This document shows positions 28,643 to 38,636 of a stretch of 64,000 bases of DNA, in pieces. The notes under the pieces were generated by a model. The model had not been told where the DNA came from and did not search any database. It worked only from the letters and a program-made list of their open reading frames with translations. Source of the DNA: Gammaproteobacteria bacterium 42_54_T18 (GTDB lineage: Bacteria > Pseudomonadota > Gammaproteobacteria > Pseudomonadales > Ketobacteraceae); the NCBI GenBank assembly GCA_002163245.1, contig MAAL01000182.1, positions 62,001 to 126,000 of the forward strand, in the 5' to 3' direction. The translations under genes and the position numbers were made by a program. How positions within the stretch are numbered: the first letter of the stretch is position 1; each line of letters starts with the position of its first letter.

Positions 28643-28694
28643 ATAACAATGCAGCTATTTCAATAACAGCTTTAACTACCGTCTTAATAACAAG

Positions 28695-31397
28695 CTAAGC
28701 AAGGCTTTTTGAAACAACCTCATAAACATCAGGGGACAGCTGAGTCTGCAAAATCCTCTCCAATTCTTTTTGCATCAACGTTGCATAATCAGGGTGGTAT
28801 TTTTTCCACCGGCTCATAATGCCACTTAACCGAGCTGCAACCTGTGGATTCACCATGTTTAATTGAATAATACGATCTGCCAAAAACTGATAACCAGAAC
28901 CATCCTTTTTATGGAAATTCACCAAATTACCATTACAAAAGCCTCCAATTAAGGCTCTCACTTTGTTCGGATTGGTAAGCTCAAAAGCCTCATGGGCCAT
29001 CAATGCTTCAACACGACTCAATCCACCAGTTTGTGGTGCGCTCGCCTGAACCATAAACCATTGATCCACCACCAGTGCCTCACCTTTCCACTGAGTATAA
29101 AACTGGTCAATAACACGCTCACGATAGTCTGATCCAGAATGCACTATCGCATGAAATGCAGCGGCCTGATCTGACATATTTGCAGCTTTCTGATACTGAT
29201 CAAAACACAAAGAATCAGCAGCAGAATACTCTCCCGCTGATTCATCAAGCGTCATCAAATAACTCAAACAAGCATTCCGTAAACCTCGCTGAGCTATCGC
29301 CTCTGCACTGAACACATACTTTGGCTCTAGGGGTATCGATTGGTATACCTCCATCAATCTAGGCTGTAAATATTCCGCCAAGTCTTTCCGCAAAAAAGCC
29401 CTAACCTGGTAAATAGCTCCGGGGTCAACCTGAGCACTTATTTCTGCCAAATACGCCTCTGAGGGTAATGACAACATACGTGTAACCATCGCCTTATCTG
29501 TGCCCTCCCTCATTACACCATCTAATAATGATCCGTAGGCATGCTTTAACACTTCACTCCCAACCAGCGGCACCTCATCCTTGCTCGACTCGATCATCGC
29601 CAGCATCGTGTTTACAGCCAATTGTTGCCCTGCAGACCAACGATTAAAACCATCACTATCGTTCGACATCAAAAATGCCAATTCCTCATTCGACTGTTGA
29701 TGTTCCAATTTTACTGGCGCAGAAAAACCCCTTAATACCGACGGGGTTGGACTAGACATAATATTGCTAAAACAGAAGGATTGCTCTTTCTCAGTTAACG
29801 ACAATACTAATGACGAAGATTCTCCAACGGCCTGTACACCGTCCTCAATGTGTAGAGGCAAGTCATTACCATCTGAATCTAACAATCCAAAACCCACGGG
29901 AATTTGTAATGGCGTTTTGTTCGTTTGTCCTGGAGAGTCAGGGGTTCTTTGCGTCAACGTTAATGTATAGGTCGAGTCGGCCTCATCATAGCACCCTGAT
30001 ACCCCCACAACGGGAGTTCCAGCTTGCCTATACCATTCTTTAAAGTGAGTAAGGTCAACGCTGTTTGCGGCTTCCATAGCTGCAACAAAATCATCGCACG
30101 TTGCAGCCTCACCATCATGACGCTCAAAATACAAGTCACTACCACTACGAAATCCATCGGCACCCATCAAGGTATGAAGCATTCGTACCACTTCAGCCCC
30201 TTTTTCATAAATAGTGACCGTATAAAAATTATTAATTTCAATATAACTTTCAGGGCGAATTGGGTGTGCCATTGGACCCGCATCTTCAGCAAATTGTACT
30301 GTGCGTAACAAATTGACATCTTCTACTCGCTTCACGGGTCTCGACCCCATATCCGCAGAAAACTCCTGATCACGAAAAACCGTAAACCCCTCTTTCAGGC
30401 TTAACTGGAACCAGTCCCTGCAGGTAACACGATTACCACTCCAATTATGAAAATACTCGTGAGCAATTACCGCTTCAACACGCTGGAACCCTGCATCCGT
30501 TGTTGTCGCTGGATGTGCCAACACACAAGAGGTATTAAATATGTTGAGACCTTTGTTCTCCATTGCCCCCATATTAAAGTGCGATACCGCAACAATCATA
30601 TAGATATCAAGATCGTATTCACGACCATATACGTCCTCATCCCACTTCATTGAGCGCTTGAGTGAGTCCATTGCATGATCGCACTTATCCAAATCATGAG
30701 GCTCAACAAAAATTTGCAGGTCAATCGTACGCCCCGTCATGGTCACAAAAGTGTCTTTTAACACACTTAAATCACCCGCGACCAAAGCAAAGAGGTAACA
30801 AGGTTTCTTAAATGGATCTACCCATTTCACCCAATGCCGTCCAGACTCATCACTAGATGGATCTTCACCACGTTCCATTGGGTTACCGTTAGACAATAGT
30901 ATGGGGTACTGAGCCTTATCGGCTACCACTGTGGTGGTAAACAAACTCATCACATCTGGCCGATCGAGATAATATGTGATTTTTCTAAACCCTTCCGCCT
31001 CACATTGCGTGCAATACATTCCCTTAGAAAGATACAACCCTTCTAACGAGGTATTTTCCTGAGGCTTAAGGCGTGTTTTAATTTCTAAAGTAAACGTCTC
31101 TGGTACACCCGTGATTTGAAGCGTCTCGCCTTCTATTTGATACTGTTCTGGTAGTAATAACCTGCCGTCAATGCATAAGCTCTGTAAAGCAAGATCAGCC
31201 CCCACAAGTTCCAGTACGGAATCTTTCACTGTAGACTCTGTATTTTTATACATCGCCAACGTCGCAGTGACATCGGTATGACTTGCATACAACTCAAAAA
31301 CCAGATCTGTTGTCGTAATAAGGTATGCAGGCACTTGATAATTGGCAAGCTGAATGGCTTCTGGAGTACTTTGCAAATCAGGGGAGGCATTAACCAT
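28695..31397 (-). CDS. pepN: Aminopeptidase N
   Basis: A 900-residue M1-family zinc metallopeptidase that removes N-terminal residues from peptides in the cytoplasm. It shows the substrate-binding exopeptidase motif GAMEN (residues 277-281) and the zinc site HEYFH (H313, E314, H317) with the following helix carrying the distal glutamate (KEGFTVFRDQEF). The length fits the ~870-900 residues of proteobacterial PepN. The start ATG follows an AGGAAA site. The DUF1315 gene lies 18 bases upstream in the same direction, an arrangement seen in pseudomonads. Confidence 0.97.
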   Translation of the reverse strand: MVNASPDLQSTPEAIQLANYQVPAYLITTTDLVFELYASHTDVTATLAMYKNTESTVKDSVLELVGADLALQSLCIDGRLLLPEQYQIEGETLQITGVPETFTLEIKTRLKPQENTSLEGLYLSKGMYCTQCEAEGFRKITYYLDRPDVMSLFTTTVVADKAQYPILLSNGNPMERGEDPSSDESGRHWVKWVDPFKKPCYLFALVAGDLSVLKDTFVTMTGRTIDLQIFVEPHDLDKCDHAMDSLKRSMKWDEDVYGREYDLDIYMIVAVSHFNMGAMENKGLNIFNTSCVLAHPATTTDAGFQRVEAVIAHEYFHNWSGNRVTCRDWFQLSLKEGFTVFRDQEFSADMGSRPVKRVEDVNLLRTVQFAEDAGPMAHPIRPESYIEINNFYTVTIYEKGAEVVRMLHTLMGADGFRSGSDLYFERHDGEAATCDDFVAAMEAANSVDLTHFKEWYRQAGTPVVGVSGCYDEADSTYTLTLTQRTPDSPGQTNKTPLQIPVGFGLLDSDGNDLPLHIEDGVQAVGESSSLVLSLTEKEQSFCFSNIMSSPTPSVLRGFSAPVKLEHQQSNEELAFLMSNDSDGFNRWSAGQQLAVNTMLAMIESSKDEVPLVGSEVLKHAYGSLLDGVMREGTDKAMVTRMLSLPSEAYLAEISAQVDPGAIYQVRAFLRKDLAEYLQPRLMEVYQSIPLEPKYVFSAEAIAQRGLRNACLSYLMTLDESAGEYSAADSLCFDQYQKAANMSDQAAAFHAIVHSGSDYRERVIDQFYTQWKGEALVVDQWFMVQASAPQTGGLSRVEALMAHEAFELTNPNKVRALIGGFCNGNLVNFHKKDGSGYQFLADRIIQLNMVNPQVAARLSGIMSRWKKYHPDYATLMQKELERILQTQLSPDVYEVVSKSLA

Positions 31398-31415
31398 TGA
31401 TATTTCCTAAGATGA

Positions 31416-31700
31416 TTATTTCAAATTTTCTGGGGGAAGGATTTTAACGGGGCTAACATCGGCTTCATGATCATGTGTTTCACACACGTCACCTTCTTCT
31501 TTTGGGCCTTTATCAATTTGCCCTATTCTCTCGTCTTCCGACAAGTATTTAGCATCATACGCAATCACTGCTTGCATGCACTGCTCTCGCTGCTCTTTCG
31601 TTAGGCGCGCGCCGTCAGGCCACTTTCCAAGTTCCACTGCTCGCTTTAAGTTTTGGTACGCATCTGGGGTTATGGTATTGATTAAGTCGTCGAATTGCAT
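31416..31700 (-). CDS. DUF1315 (YeaC-like) protein
   Basis: A 94-residue soluble protein. The first ~65 residues (MQFDDLINTITPDAYQNLKRAVELGKWPDGARLTKEQREQCMQAVIAYDAKYL) match the pattern of the YeaC/DUF1315 family, small proteins of unknown function that often sit beside pepN. The C-terminal third is acidic and has a Cys-x-x-x-His-Asp-His run (CETHDHEAD). It probably shares a transcript with pepN. Confidence 0.85.
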   Translation of the reverse strand: MQFDDLINTITPDAYQNLKRAVELGKWPDGARLTKEQREQCMQAVIAYDAKYLSEDERIGQIDKGPKEEGDVCETHDHEADVSPVKILPPENLK

Positions 31701-31807
31701 GAAGTGTATCTCGTAAAATAAAAACCATAGTATACGTTATTTGATTACATTATTTCGGCTTGAATCATGCGCCACCCTACCCCTCAATTCAAACCAACAA
31801 TGGCATT

Positions 31808-33667
31808 TCAGAAAACGCCATTCTCCGTATTGATCAACAGCCATTCGGCCAATTCATCGGGGGGCATTGGCCGGCTAACGGCGTAACCCTGACATTGTAA
31901 TTCAGGTACTCTTTTCAAAATGTACAGCTGCTGCTCTGTTTCAACACCTTTAGCGACCACTTTTACACCTAATCCAGAGGCAAACCGCGTCACCCCCTCA
32001 ATAAAAGCGACTTCTTTAGGGTTGCTTGCAATACGGTCAGCAAAGGTTTTTGCCAATTTTATCTTTTTCACAGACAAACGCTGTAAATACATTAGCGACA
32101 AACGACTTAACCCGAAATCATCAATGCAAATTTGCACTCCCAAAGAGCTCAATTCCCCAACAATAGAACAGGCTTGGTCTATATCTCGAGCCAGCGCGTA
32201 TTCTTTAATTTCAAGCTCTACAAACTCTGGCTTTAAGCGCGATGTCTTAATCGCCTCTCCCAACCAGCTCAATAAGCTAGTATCAATAAATTGAGACAAA
32301 CTTAAATTAATCGATACGGTGACATTCAGTAAACCTTTACTATGTAATTTCCGAATATCTCGACAAGCTTTCGTTACCATCTGCTGACCGATAACTGTCA
32401 TCTGCCCTGACTTTTCTGCCAACGCTATAAACTCTGAAGGTTCAACAACACCTAAATCTGGATCCAGCCACCTACACAAAGCCTCAAAACCCAACAGCCC
32501 CCCTGATTCCGCATTTACGACAGGCTGATAGTAAATTTCTAAAGTTTCACGCTCCACAACATCACTGAGTTTCGCAACCATATCCAGCGACTGTCGCAGA
32601 TCATCCTCATCACCCTGAGCAATGCCTGCTGGTGAGAACGCCTGACCATTAAAGGCAGCTACGCCATCCGGCCGAGCACCAACACGACCAATCAATTCTG
32701 TGGTAATTAAGTTGGCTTTTGCCATTAGGTTATAACTATACTCCAGCGCACTCACCACTGCATTATAGTGACTAACCAAATCGGTTAACTCATCCTCACC
32801 CTGAAGCTTAACCCGCTTGCCATAGTCTTGTGCTGCTCCAATATCATGGGCTTGCTGCACAAAGTCTCTTAAACGATCCACCATTAATCGACGAACGAAC
32901 AACCAGATCAATAAAGCGCCAATCACTCCGACACACCAAATCCCCACCAGCATCCACGGAATCCCACGATAGCTTGGCGAGCTTTGATCATCAATCCAAA
33001 CATTAATAGGTGCGGTAATAAGCCCTTTCAATTCACTCTTTGCCCGAATATTACCTTCTGACGGCAGCGGCTCAGCAACACCATCCAGGCTCGCTTCAAA
33101 TTCATAAATAGCGTTTAACTCACCAAATAACGACTTTAGAAAATAGCCTGCCACAAAATACCGGACACCTTGGTCATTGTTGCCAACCTTTTCTACCGTG
33201 AGATATAGGGGTTCTCTCTGCCAATATCCTACCCCTGTGGTCTGCCAACGTAACCCTGCAACCTGATTAAATAACACTCCATCCAAGTCCCGCAACGGCT
33301 GGCTGTTTTGGGCCATTAGCTCATCCGGTTGAAACCGACCAATCACATGCCCTCCCCCCGTCAATACGTAAAGAAAGTCTAGATCATGCTTTACACCAAG
33401 CATATCTAACAAACCCTCTCTTATCGCAGCATCACCCTGACTTGTACCTAGGTCTGCATAAGTTGAAGAAAGCGTTTTAACCGTCGTTACTGCATCACGC
33501 TCCGCCGCTATAACGACGGATGAGAACGCCTGGCTCATTAATTCCTGGATACGCATCTCAGCAACACTTTCTCGCTTATCCTGTAATTGCCATTGCAGGG
33601 TAAACACCACAATGAACACGATAAGTATGCAAAAAGACACTAGAAAAGCCCGAAAGCGCAACGTCAT
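31808..33667 (-). CDS. Membrane EAL-domain protein, catalytically degenerate
   Basis: A 619-residue protein with two membrane helices (residues ~8-26 and ~235-257) framing a periplasmic sensor of ~205 residues. A HAMP-like linker and a C-terminal EAL domain (from ~365) follow, without a GGDEF domain. EAL itself is present at E395, as are the later D516-D517 pair and the NLS and EIKE motifs. However, loop 6 reads DDFGLSRLSL instead of DDFGTGYSSL, the Asp of the KID motif is Ala539, and the Glu of AEGVE is Lys573. These positions bind metal or position loop 6 in active phosphodiesterases. It is probably a c-di-GMP sensor or a non-catalytic regulator. It follows the metallophosphoesterase gene by 22 bases. 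Confidence 0.85.
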   Translation of the reverse strand: MTLRFRAFLVSFCILIVFIVVFTLQWQLQDKRESVAEMRIQELMSQAFSSVVIAAERDAVTTVKTLSSTYADLGTSQGDAAIREGLLDMLGVKHDLDFLYVLTGGGHVIGRFQPDELMAQNSQPLRDLDGVLFNQVAGLRWQTTGVGYWQREPLYLTVEKVGNNDQGVRYFVAGYFLKSLFGELNAIYEFEASLDGVAEPLPSEGNIRAKSELKGLITAPINVWIDDQSSPSYRGIPWMLVGIWCVGVIGALLIWLFVRRLMVDRLRDFVQQAHDIGAAQDYGKRVKLQGEDELTDLVSHYNAVVSALEYSYNLMAKANLITTELIGRVGARPDGVAAFNGQAFSPAGIAQGDEDDLRQSLDMVAKLSDVVERETLEIYYQPVVNAESGGLLGFEALCRWLDPDLGVVEPSEFIALAEKSGQMTVIGQQMVTKACRDIRKLHSKGLLNVTVSINLSLSQFIDTSLLSWLGEAIKTSRLKPEFVELEIKEYALARDIDQACSIVGELSSLGVQICIDDFGLSRLSLMYLQRLSVKKIKLAKTFADRIASNPKEVAFIEGVTRFASGLGVKVVAKGVETEQQLYILKRVPELQCQGYAVSRPMPPDELAEWLLINTENGVF

Positions 33668-33689
33668 TATTTATTCAACCCAATCCATG

Positions 33690-34652
33690 TCAATCCAGCC
33701 CTTCATTAACCCAAACTAACTTTGATACATCCAGTCCGATATCACCATCATCAAACCGGTATGCAACGAGCTTGCCCTGTTTCACCGCGCTGTAATCCAA
33801 ACACGCAATATTGGAACAAATCAGCCGCGGCTTACCCTGCCTCCAATAATGGCCTACAAACAAGGGTTTTTCATCTTTCTGATAGCAAACCAACTGATTT
33901 TTTTCTTCTGCGGTTAGTAACTGATGCTCCACGGGTTCCGGCAAGCGGTCTGGCTGAAATATGACATCATCGTAGGTCTTTGGGCTTCGTGCCCAAAACT
34001 TAGTACGAAACCTGTGCCTTACAACACCATCCCTACCCGTCAAGGTAAGCCCGTCGGGTAACACTAAATCAGTACCCCTAAGTAAACGCTCTACAATTCT
34101 GTTCTCTGTTGTTGCCCAAACAATTGATTGCTGTAAAAAATTTTCATCCGCAAAGCACTGCGAAGACGCCACTTCTGTCAATTGATCTATTTTAGACTGA
34201 TCCCAACAAGCATGAACGACACGAAAGCCATCAAATTCCAAGTATATTGGTAAGGTTTTAAACCACTGTAACGCCTGCTGCCATTCAGCCTGATAGTGTT
34301 TGAATTGATCCAGTGATGCGCTCAACAATCCTCGAAGCTTCTCTTTGCGTAGCTGGTTTAGGTTCTCTGCGCCCAACAAACCGTATATCAACGCATTATA
34401 TTCATGATTTCCTAATACCGCATACGCATTCCCTGCTTCAACCATTGATTTCGCAATAGAAACAACCTCACGGATGTCCGGTCCTCGATCAATAAGATCA
34501 CCAAGAAAAATCACTTTACGCGACGAATGAGAATAAACGGAGTCGACCTCTTCATAACCAAGCTTTGCCAACAATCGATGCAGCATATCCGCACAACCAT
34601 GGATATCACCAATCACATCATATCCTGAAGCATGTGACGATAATCGATTCAC
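33690..34652 (-). CDS. Calcineurin-like metallophosphoesterase
   Basis: A 320-residue phosphoesterase of the PPP/ApaH-like type with the metal-binding signatures GDIHG (15-19), GDLIDRG (51-57) and GNHE (81-84), and later histidines in VGHYWRQGKP. Candidate substrates include diadenosine polyphosphates or phosphoproteins. The protein is longer than ApaH, and I leave the substrate open. The start ATG overlaps the nadK stop (ATGA), so the two are translationally coupled. Confidence 0.9.
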   Translation of the reverse strand: MNRLSSHASGYDVIGDIHGCADMLHRLLAKLGYEEVDSVYSHSSRKVIFLGDLIDRGPDIREVVSIAKSMVEAGNAYAVLGNHEYNALIYGLLGAENLNQLRKEKLRGLLSASLDQFKHYQAEWQQALQWFKTLPIYLEFDGFRVVHACWDQSKIDQLTEVASSQCFADENFLQQSIVWATTENRIVERLLRGTDLVLPDGLTLTGRDGVVRHRFRTKFWARSPKTYDDVIFQPDRLPEPVEHQLLTAEEKNQLVCYQKDEKPLFVGHYWRQGKPRLICSNIACLDYSAVKQGKLVAYRFDDGDIGLDVSKLVWVNEGLD

Positions 34653-35533
34653 AGCACTTCACTCCACCCTAGCTTCGAGCGACAGCTTTCATAAAAACTG
34701 TGATTTAGTGGATGTAACAATTTCATCTTGTGAGATTTCTTTCGTACATACAATACATCCCCTGGCTCAACAGAAATATCCCCTTGTCCATCACTAGTTA
34801 ACCGAGGGCTACACTCATTATTTTTACTAACGACTATTTTTATTTCGCTGTTACCCCCAACAACCAAAGGACGGCTACTCAGCGTATGAGGAAACATTGG
34901 TACAAGCACAATTGCATCCAGATTGGGGTGCATTATTGGACCACCTCCTGATAATGCATATGCAGTAGAGCCCGTTGGCGTAGAAATAATGATACCGTCA
35001 GAGCGCTGGCAGTAAACAAACTGCCCTTCGATAAACAACTCAAACTCCAACATAGTAATCGAACTTCCGGAATGAAACACCACATCATTTAATGCGCTGC
35101 TTTCACCTATAGGTCTACCATCCCTTACAACCTCGGCCTCCAATAAGAAGCGTTCCTCTAACAAATACTGGCCATTCAATACCTCAGTCACCAAGGTGTT
35201 GATATTTTGTGGTGATATATCGGTCAAAAAACCAAGCCGACCTCGATTGATACCTAACAAAGAAACCCTTGAACGGGCAAAATCCCTTGCGGCGCCTAAT
35301 AAACACCCATCCCCACCCACAACAATGATAAGATCACAAATCTCCCCCATCATTTTTCGACTACCTTTTTGATGGTTATCACCAGGTAAAATCGTTGCCG
35401 TATTTTCTTCAATAACAATTGAGAGACCATGCTTATCTAGCAATTCAATAAGCTGATGAAGTGATTCACCCACCAACTCGCTCCCCATCCTGCCAATCAA
35501 ACCAATGGTACGAAACTGCTCTTTTGCTTGCAT
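34649..35533 (-). CDS. nadK: NAD kinase
   Basis: A 294-residue enzyme that phosphorylates NAD to NADP with ATP, the only route to NADP in bacteria. The diagnostic GGDG is at residues 73-76 (VVGGDGCLLGAARDF). It is followed by LLGINRGRLGFLTDI, the NDVVFHSG segment that binds the adenine ribose, and the conserved YCQRSDGIIISTPTGSTAYALSGGGPI block. Length is typical. It leads a minus-strand group with the metallophosphoesterase and the EAL protein. The coiled-coil gene upstream is 93 bases away. Confidence 0.97.
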   Translation of the reverse strand: MQAKEQFRTIGLIGRMGSELVGESLHQLIELLDKHGLSIVIEENTATILPGDNHQKGSRKMMGEICDLIIVVGGDGCLLGAARDFARSRVSLLGINRGRLGFLTDISPQNINTLVTEVLNGQYLLEERFLLEAEVVRDGRPIGESSALNDVVFHSGSSITMLEFELFIEGQFVYCQRSDGIIISTPTGSTAYALSGGGPIMHPNLDAIVLVPMFPHTLSSRPLVVGGNSEIKIVVSKNNECSPRLTSDGQGDISVEPGDVLYVRKKSHKMKLLHPLNHSFYESCRSKLGWSEVL

Positions 35534-35626
35534 GTTATATGCCTTGAGTAAACGAAGCGCATGAGTGTAACACCAATGCCGTCATCTCTAAAAACACCCT
35601 GATAAATCCAATCCTTTTATAGAGTG

Positions 35627-37171
35627 TTATTTATTAACTGCGCCAAAACTTACTATATTGCCAGCACCATTGTGCGGCTTATGTTTATCGCAACGATCCG
35701 AATCACCAAGAACAAATTGACTAGGCACATCAACCCTTCCCACTTTACAGTCACAATTTTTATCCTTAGTTAATGACTGTTTACACGTAGGTCGCTCGTA
35801 GTGCCCTAACCATATTTTGTAATGCTCTATAGATACTAAACACTTATCTGCAGCATAACTAATGGGGTCATCCATATATTCAGGCATGCTCGCTAATGGG
35901 ATTGAGATATGCCCTGCCCCAGGGTGAAAAGCAATAAAACTGACACCAAGGCCTTCCAGGCGCTCTAAAAACTTATCACCTCCATCATTCACCAAGCGAA
36001 GTTTATCTTTACGCAAATCACAAAGTTCCTCGCGCAACTGCTTAGCAACTTCATGTCGATACATTAATTCCATATTACGTAATTCGATATCTTCTTTTAA
36101 TTTAGCAGTCTCTTCAGTAACGCGTTCTTCAAGCATATTTTGATATTGTGCTTTAAGCTCATCCAGCTGCTCGTTTTTACTTGCCTCCGCTTGCCTCGAC
36201 TCAATAGCCGATGCCTTTTTTAATGCATCCAACTGTTTACGCTGTGCCTCATTTTGCTCCCGCAACGCCATATTTTGACTATGTAATGACTCATGCTGAC
36301 TCTTTAAGCGCGCCACCTCGATTTCCGACTGCTGTAAACGCTTTCCATAATCTAGTTTTAAGGCCGCAATATTATGCTGCATTTCGGTTTGCAGGGTTTT
36401 AATATGCAGCCGTTGAGCTTTCAGTAAACTCGCAATTTTTCCTCGATGCTCAGACTCAAGCGCTTGAAGCTGGCTATCCATCAACCCAAAATCATCACCT
36501 CCACTAGACATCAAATCCAATGTTGGTGGTAATGTTGCTTGAGGGTGCGCCTGAGACGGCCGGGCTTGCCTTTGGGGCGCTGATCCTGTCAGGTCACCCG
36601 TCGGCAATGAAATATCTGATGCAAACGCACCGTATGGATCAGCAGCTGGCGGCGGGGCCGCTGCTACCCCCCAATTGCTCTGCTGAGCACCTGCAAGCAT
36701 TGACTGCGGGGCAGGGTCTGGAGTATTTGACGACTGGGGAATACACAACTTATTCTTTTTTGCTGTATCTCTGATTCGAATAAACGTATTGCTGGCTGGG
36801 GACATGTCCGGGTCCCACATGTCTGCATGATGCCAGGCTACAGAGCACTGACTTTTGCAGGAAAGCCGAATAGGGCCAGCCCCAAGGTTTGGCCCAGCAC
36901 CGGCTGTTTCCGCTAAATGTCGCAACGGTAAATTCCAGGACTTACTTGCAAACCCTTGCCGATCAAAACCAATCGTAAATAGCACGCATGACTCTACCTG
37001 CAGCGCACTATTAATCACAATAAACGCTGAATTAATGGTGTCGCCGGCAAACTCATTCAACCCAACAACACCATCAAGAATCGCTTCAAATTCGGTGTAC
37101 ATCATTTCTTTGCAGATGCCGTTTTCACCAAAACAGAAAATCGCCTCTACTGACGCCCGTGTATCGACCAT
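35627..37171 (-). CDS. Coiled-coil protein with N-terminal globular domain and Cys-rich tail
   Basis: A 514-residue soluble protein of unknown function. Residues ~1-135 form a compact domain with several Cys (FCFGENGICKEMM, LSCKSQCSVAWHHADMW). A Pro/Gln/Ala-rich linker follows. Residues ~235-395 are an almost uninterrupted coiled coil (KSQHESLHSQNMALREQNEAQRKQLDALKKA...). The C-terminal ~115 residues end in a possible metal site with Cys-x9-Cys-x-Cys and a later Cys-x2-His pair, in a segment running from TCKQSLTKDKNCDCK to DRCDKHK. It lies upstream of nadK on the same strand. Confidence 0.75.
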   Translation of the reverse strand: MVDTRASVEAIFCFGENGICKEMMYTEFEAILDGVVGLNEFAGDTINSAFIVINSALQVESCVLFTIGFDRQGFASKSWNLPLRHLAETAGAGPNLGAGPIRLSCKSQCSVAWHHADMWDPDMSPASNTFIRIRDTAKKNKLCIPQSSNTPDPAPQSMLAGAQQSNWGVAAAPPPAADPYGAFASDISLPTGDLTGSAPQRQARPSQAHPQATLPPTLDLMSSGGDDFGLMDSQLQALESEHRGKIASLLKAQRLHIKTLQTEMQHNIAALKLDYGKRLQQSEIEVARLKSQHESLHSQNMALREQNEAQRKQLDALKKASAIESRQAEASKNEQLDELKAQYQNMLEERVTEETAKLKEDIELRNMELMYRHEVAKQLREELCDLRKDKLRLVNDGGDKFLERLEGLGVSFIAFHPGAGHISIPLASMPEYMDDPISYAADKCLVSIEHYKIWLGHYERPTCKQSLTKDKNCDCKVGRVDVPSQFVLGDSDRCDKHKPHNGAGNIVSFGAVNK

Positions 37172-37477
37172 GCTTTACTAACTCTCAACTCACCAGTTCG
37201 CACTAGTGGCATTTTATAATTTTAATAAGGGTACTATAACTAATACATTGTAGTTAAGGATAGACGATTTGGATGTGATGATATTGGCAATTCACCCTTG
37301 ATTAAGGATTCGCCAACAAATTCTTTCAATTATTGAATACTACGCACACATTAGGGGGATCATGGAGACAAAAGGGAATTGATAATTGTCAAAAGCCCCC
37401 CTAAACAGATGGCAAAACAAACTATATACTTATTGCCTGTAATAACCCTCCCTCTCACATGACAGTAAGACTTCTTT
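37172..37477. other. Divergent region upstream of the AraC-type gene
   Basis: About 306 bases that must carry promoters for the divergent coiled-coil and AraC-type genes. The visible structure is the long-range inverted repeat listed at 37351-37404. Nothing else is supported. Confidence 0.4.
37351..37404 (+). promoter_or_regulatory. Nested inverted repeat upstream of AraC-type gene
   Basis: TTAGGGGG (37351-37358) and CCCCCTAA (37397-37404) are complementary over a 38-base spacer. The spacer contains an imperfect palindrome TTGATAATTGTCAA. The element lies 73 bases before the start codon of the regulator and may be an autoregulatory operator or a leader hairpin. Confidence 0.35.
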
Positions 37478-38491
37478 ATGAAAATCGGTGATACAACAGC
37501 CAGCTATATTCAATATTTACTTGATATTGTGACATCACACGGCACCCCAAAAGAAGAACTACTTGCGGCTATTGGGCTTAACCCCAAGGAACTAGAGGAC
37601 GGAGACAATAGAGTGGACCTAGCCTACCTAATGAGGCTAGGATACCATGCTATAAAGATCACTAAAGAGCCTGCCGTAGGGCTAATTGCAGGTAAAACAA
37701 GTAGCATTACACGCTTTGGCTTACCTGGGCTCGGAGCAATGACATCCCCTAACCTAGGAGAGGCACTACAAGTTATCATCCATTACGAAGCCATTTACGG
37801 TCGCTGCTACCGAGGGGCATCACGCATCAGTACAATCAATAACACTCCCCACGTAGAATTTTATTCCATTGCCCCCTATAACGATTACACCTATTTTGTG
37901 GTTGATGCTGTACTGAGTGGCTGGAGTAACGCAATCGAATGGTTAACCGGCAGAACCGACCTTGTAGCCAGCTCACACTTTGAATTCCCAACCCCTCTTT
38001 ATTATGAGCAGTACAAGAAAGCCTTTTCCTGTCCCGTATTTTTTTCTCAAGAGAAAAATGAGCTTATATTAACCGAAGGTGCACTATCAGCACTTTCGCT
38101 ACATTCAAACCCCTCTTTACACGAACAACTTATTATTCAATGTGACCAGGCTTTAATCCAGGTATCTCAAGCTGACAGCCACAAAAACAAGGTACTGAAA
38201 GTTTTGGGGACAATGCTACATGGGAAAACACCGTCCATCGAAGATGTAGCCCAACAACTCGGCATGCCCACCTGGACACTGAGAAGAAAACTAAAAGATG
38301 AAAATACATCTTACCAAACACTGGTCGACGAGATGCGCAAAGATGTCGCATTAAGCTATATGAAAAACACGGAGCTTTCTTTTGGAGAAATCTCCTACTT
38401 ATTAGGTTTCTCAACACCAGGTGCTTTTCAGCGAGCATTTAAGCGCTGGTCAGGTATAACACCAGGCGAATACAGAAAATCCCTTAAGTAG
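37478..38491 (+). CDS. AraC-family transcriptional regulator
   Basis: A 337-residue regulator. The N-terminal ~190 residues match the arabinose-binding-like domain found in OruR/ArgR-type AraC proteins (LLDIVTSHGTPKEELLAAIGLNP, LGALTSPNLGEAL-like region). The last ~100 residues carry the two helix-turn-helix motifs (PSIEDVAQQLGMPTWTLRRKLKDE and LSFGEISYLLGFSTPGAFQRAFKRWSGITPGEYR). The target is unclear. The gene has no obvious metabolic partner, with tRNA genes downstream on the other strand. Confidence 0.92.
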   Translation: MKIGDTTASYIQYLLDIVTSHGTPKEELLAAIGLNPKELEDGDNRVDLAYLMRLGYHAIKITKEPAVGLIAGKTSSITRFGLPGLGAMTSPNLGEALQVIIHYEAIYGRCYRGASRISTINNTPHVEFYSIAPYNDYTYFVVDAVLSGWSNAIEWLTGRTDLVASSHFEFPTPLYYEQYKKAFSCPVFFSQEKNELILTEGALSALSLHSNPSLHEQLIIQCDQALIQVSQADSHKNKVLKVLGTMLHGKTPSIEDVAQQLGMPTWTLRRKLKDENTSYQTLVDEMRKDVALSYMKNTELSFGEISYLLGFSTPGAFQRAFKRWSGITPGEYRKSLK

Positions 38492-38636
38492 GATCTATAA
38501 AAACTGGACTACAGGGAACAAGACACAAAGACGCGAACAATATCTTTTTAAGGAAAGCGCATTAAGAGTAAAAAAGGAATATTATTTGAAGTACAGATGA
38601 GGTATTCAAGATCCAGAGAAAAGCATAAAGAAAAAG

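Larger units (their letters stand above)
28299..28694. other. Leader and promoter region of the DUF1329 operon, plus the pepN terminator
   Basis: About 396 bases between pepN and the DUF1329 gene, both on the minus strand. It contains a nested stem-loop (28340-28380) close to the DUF1329 start and the pepN terminator (28611-28642). The AT-rich middle presumably holds the operon promoter. A 9-codon plus-strand frame near 28560 is too short to support. Confidence 0.5.
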
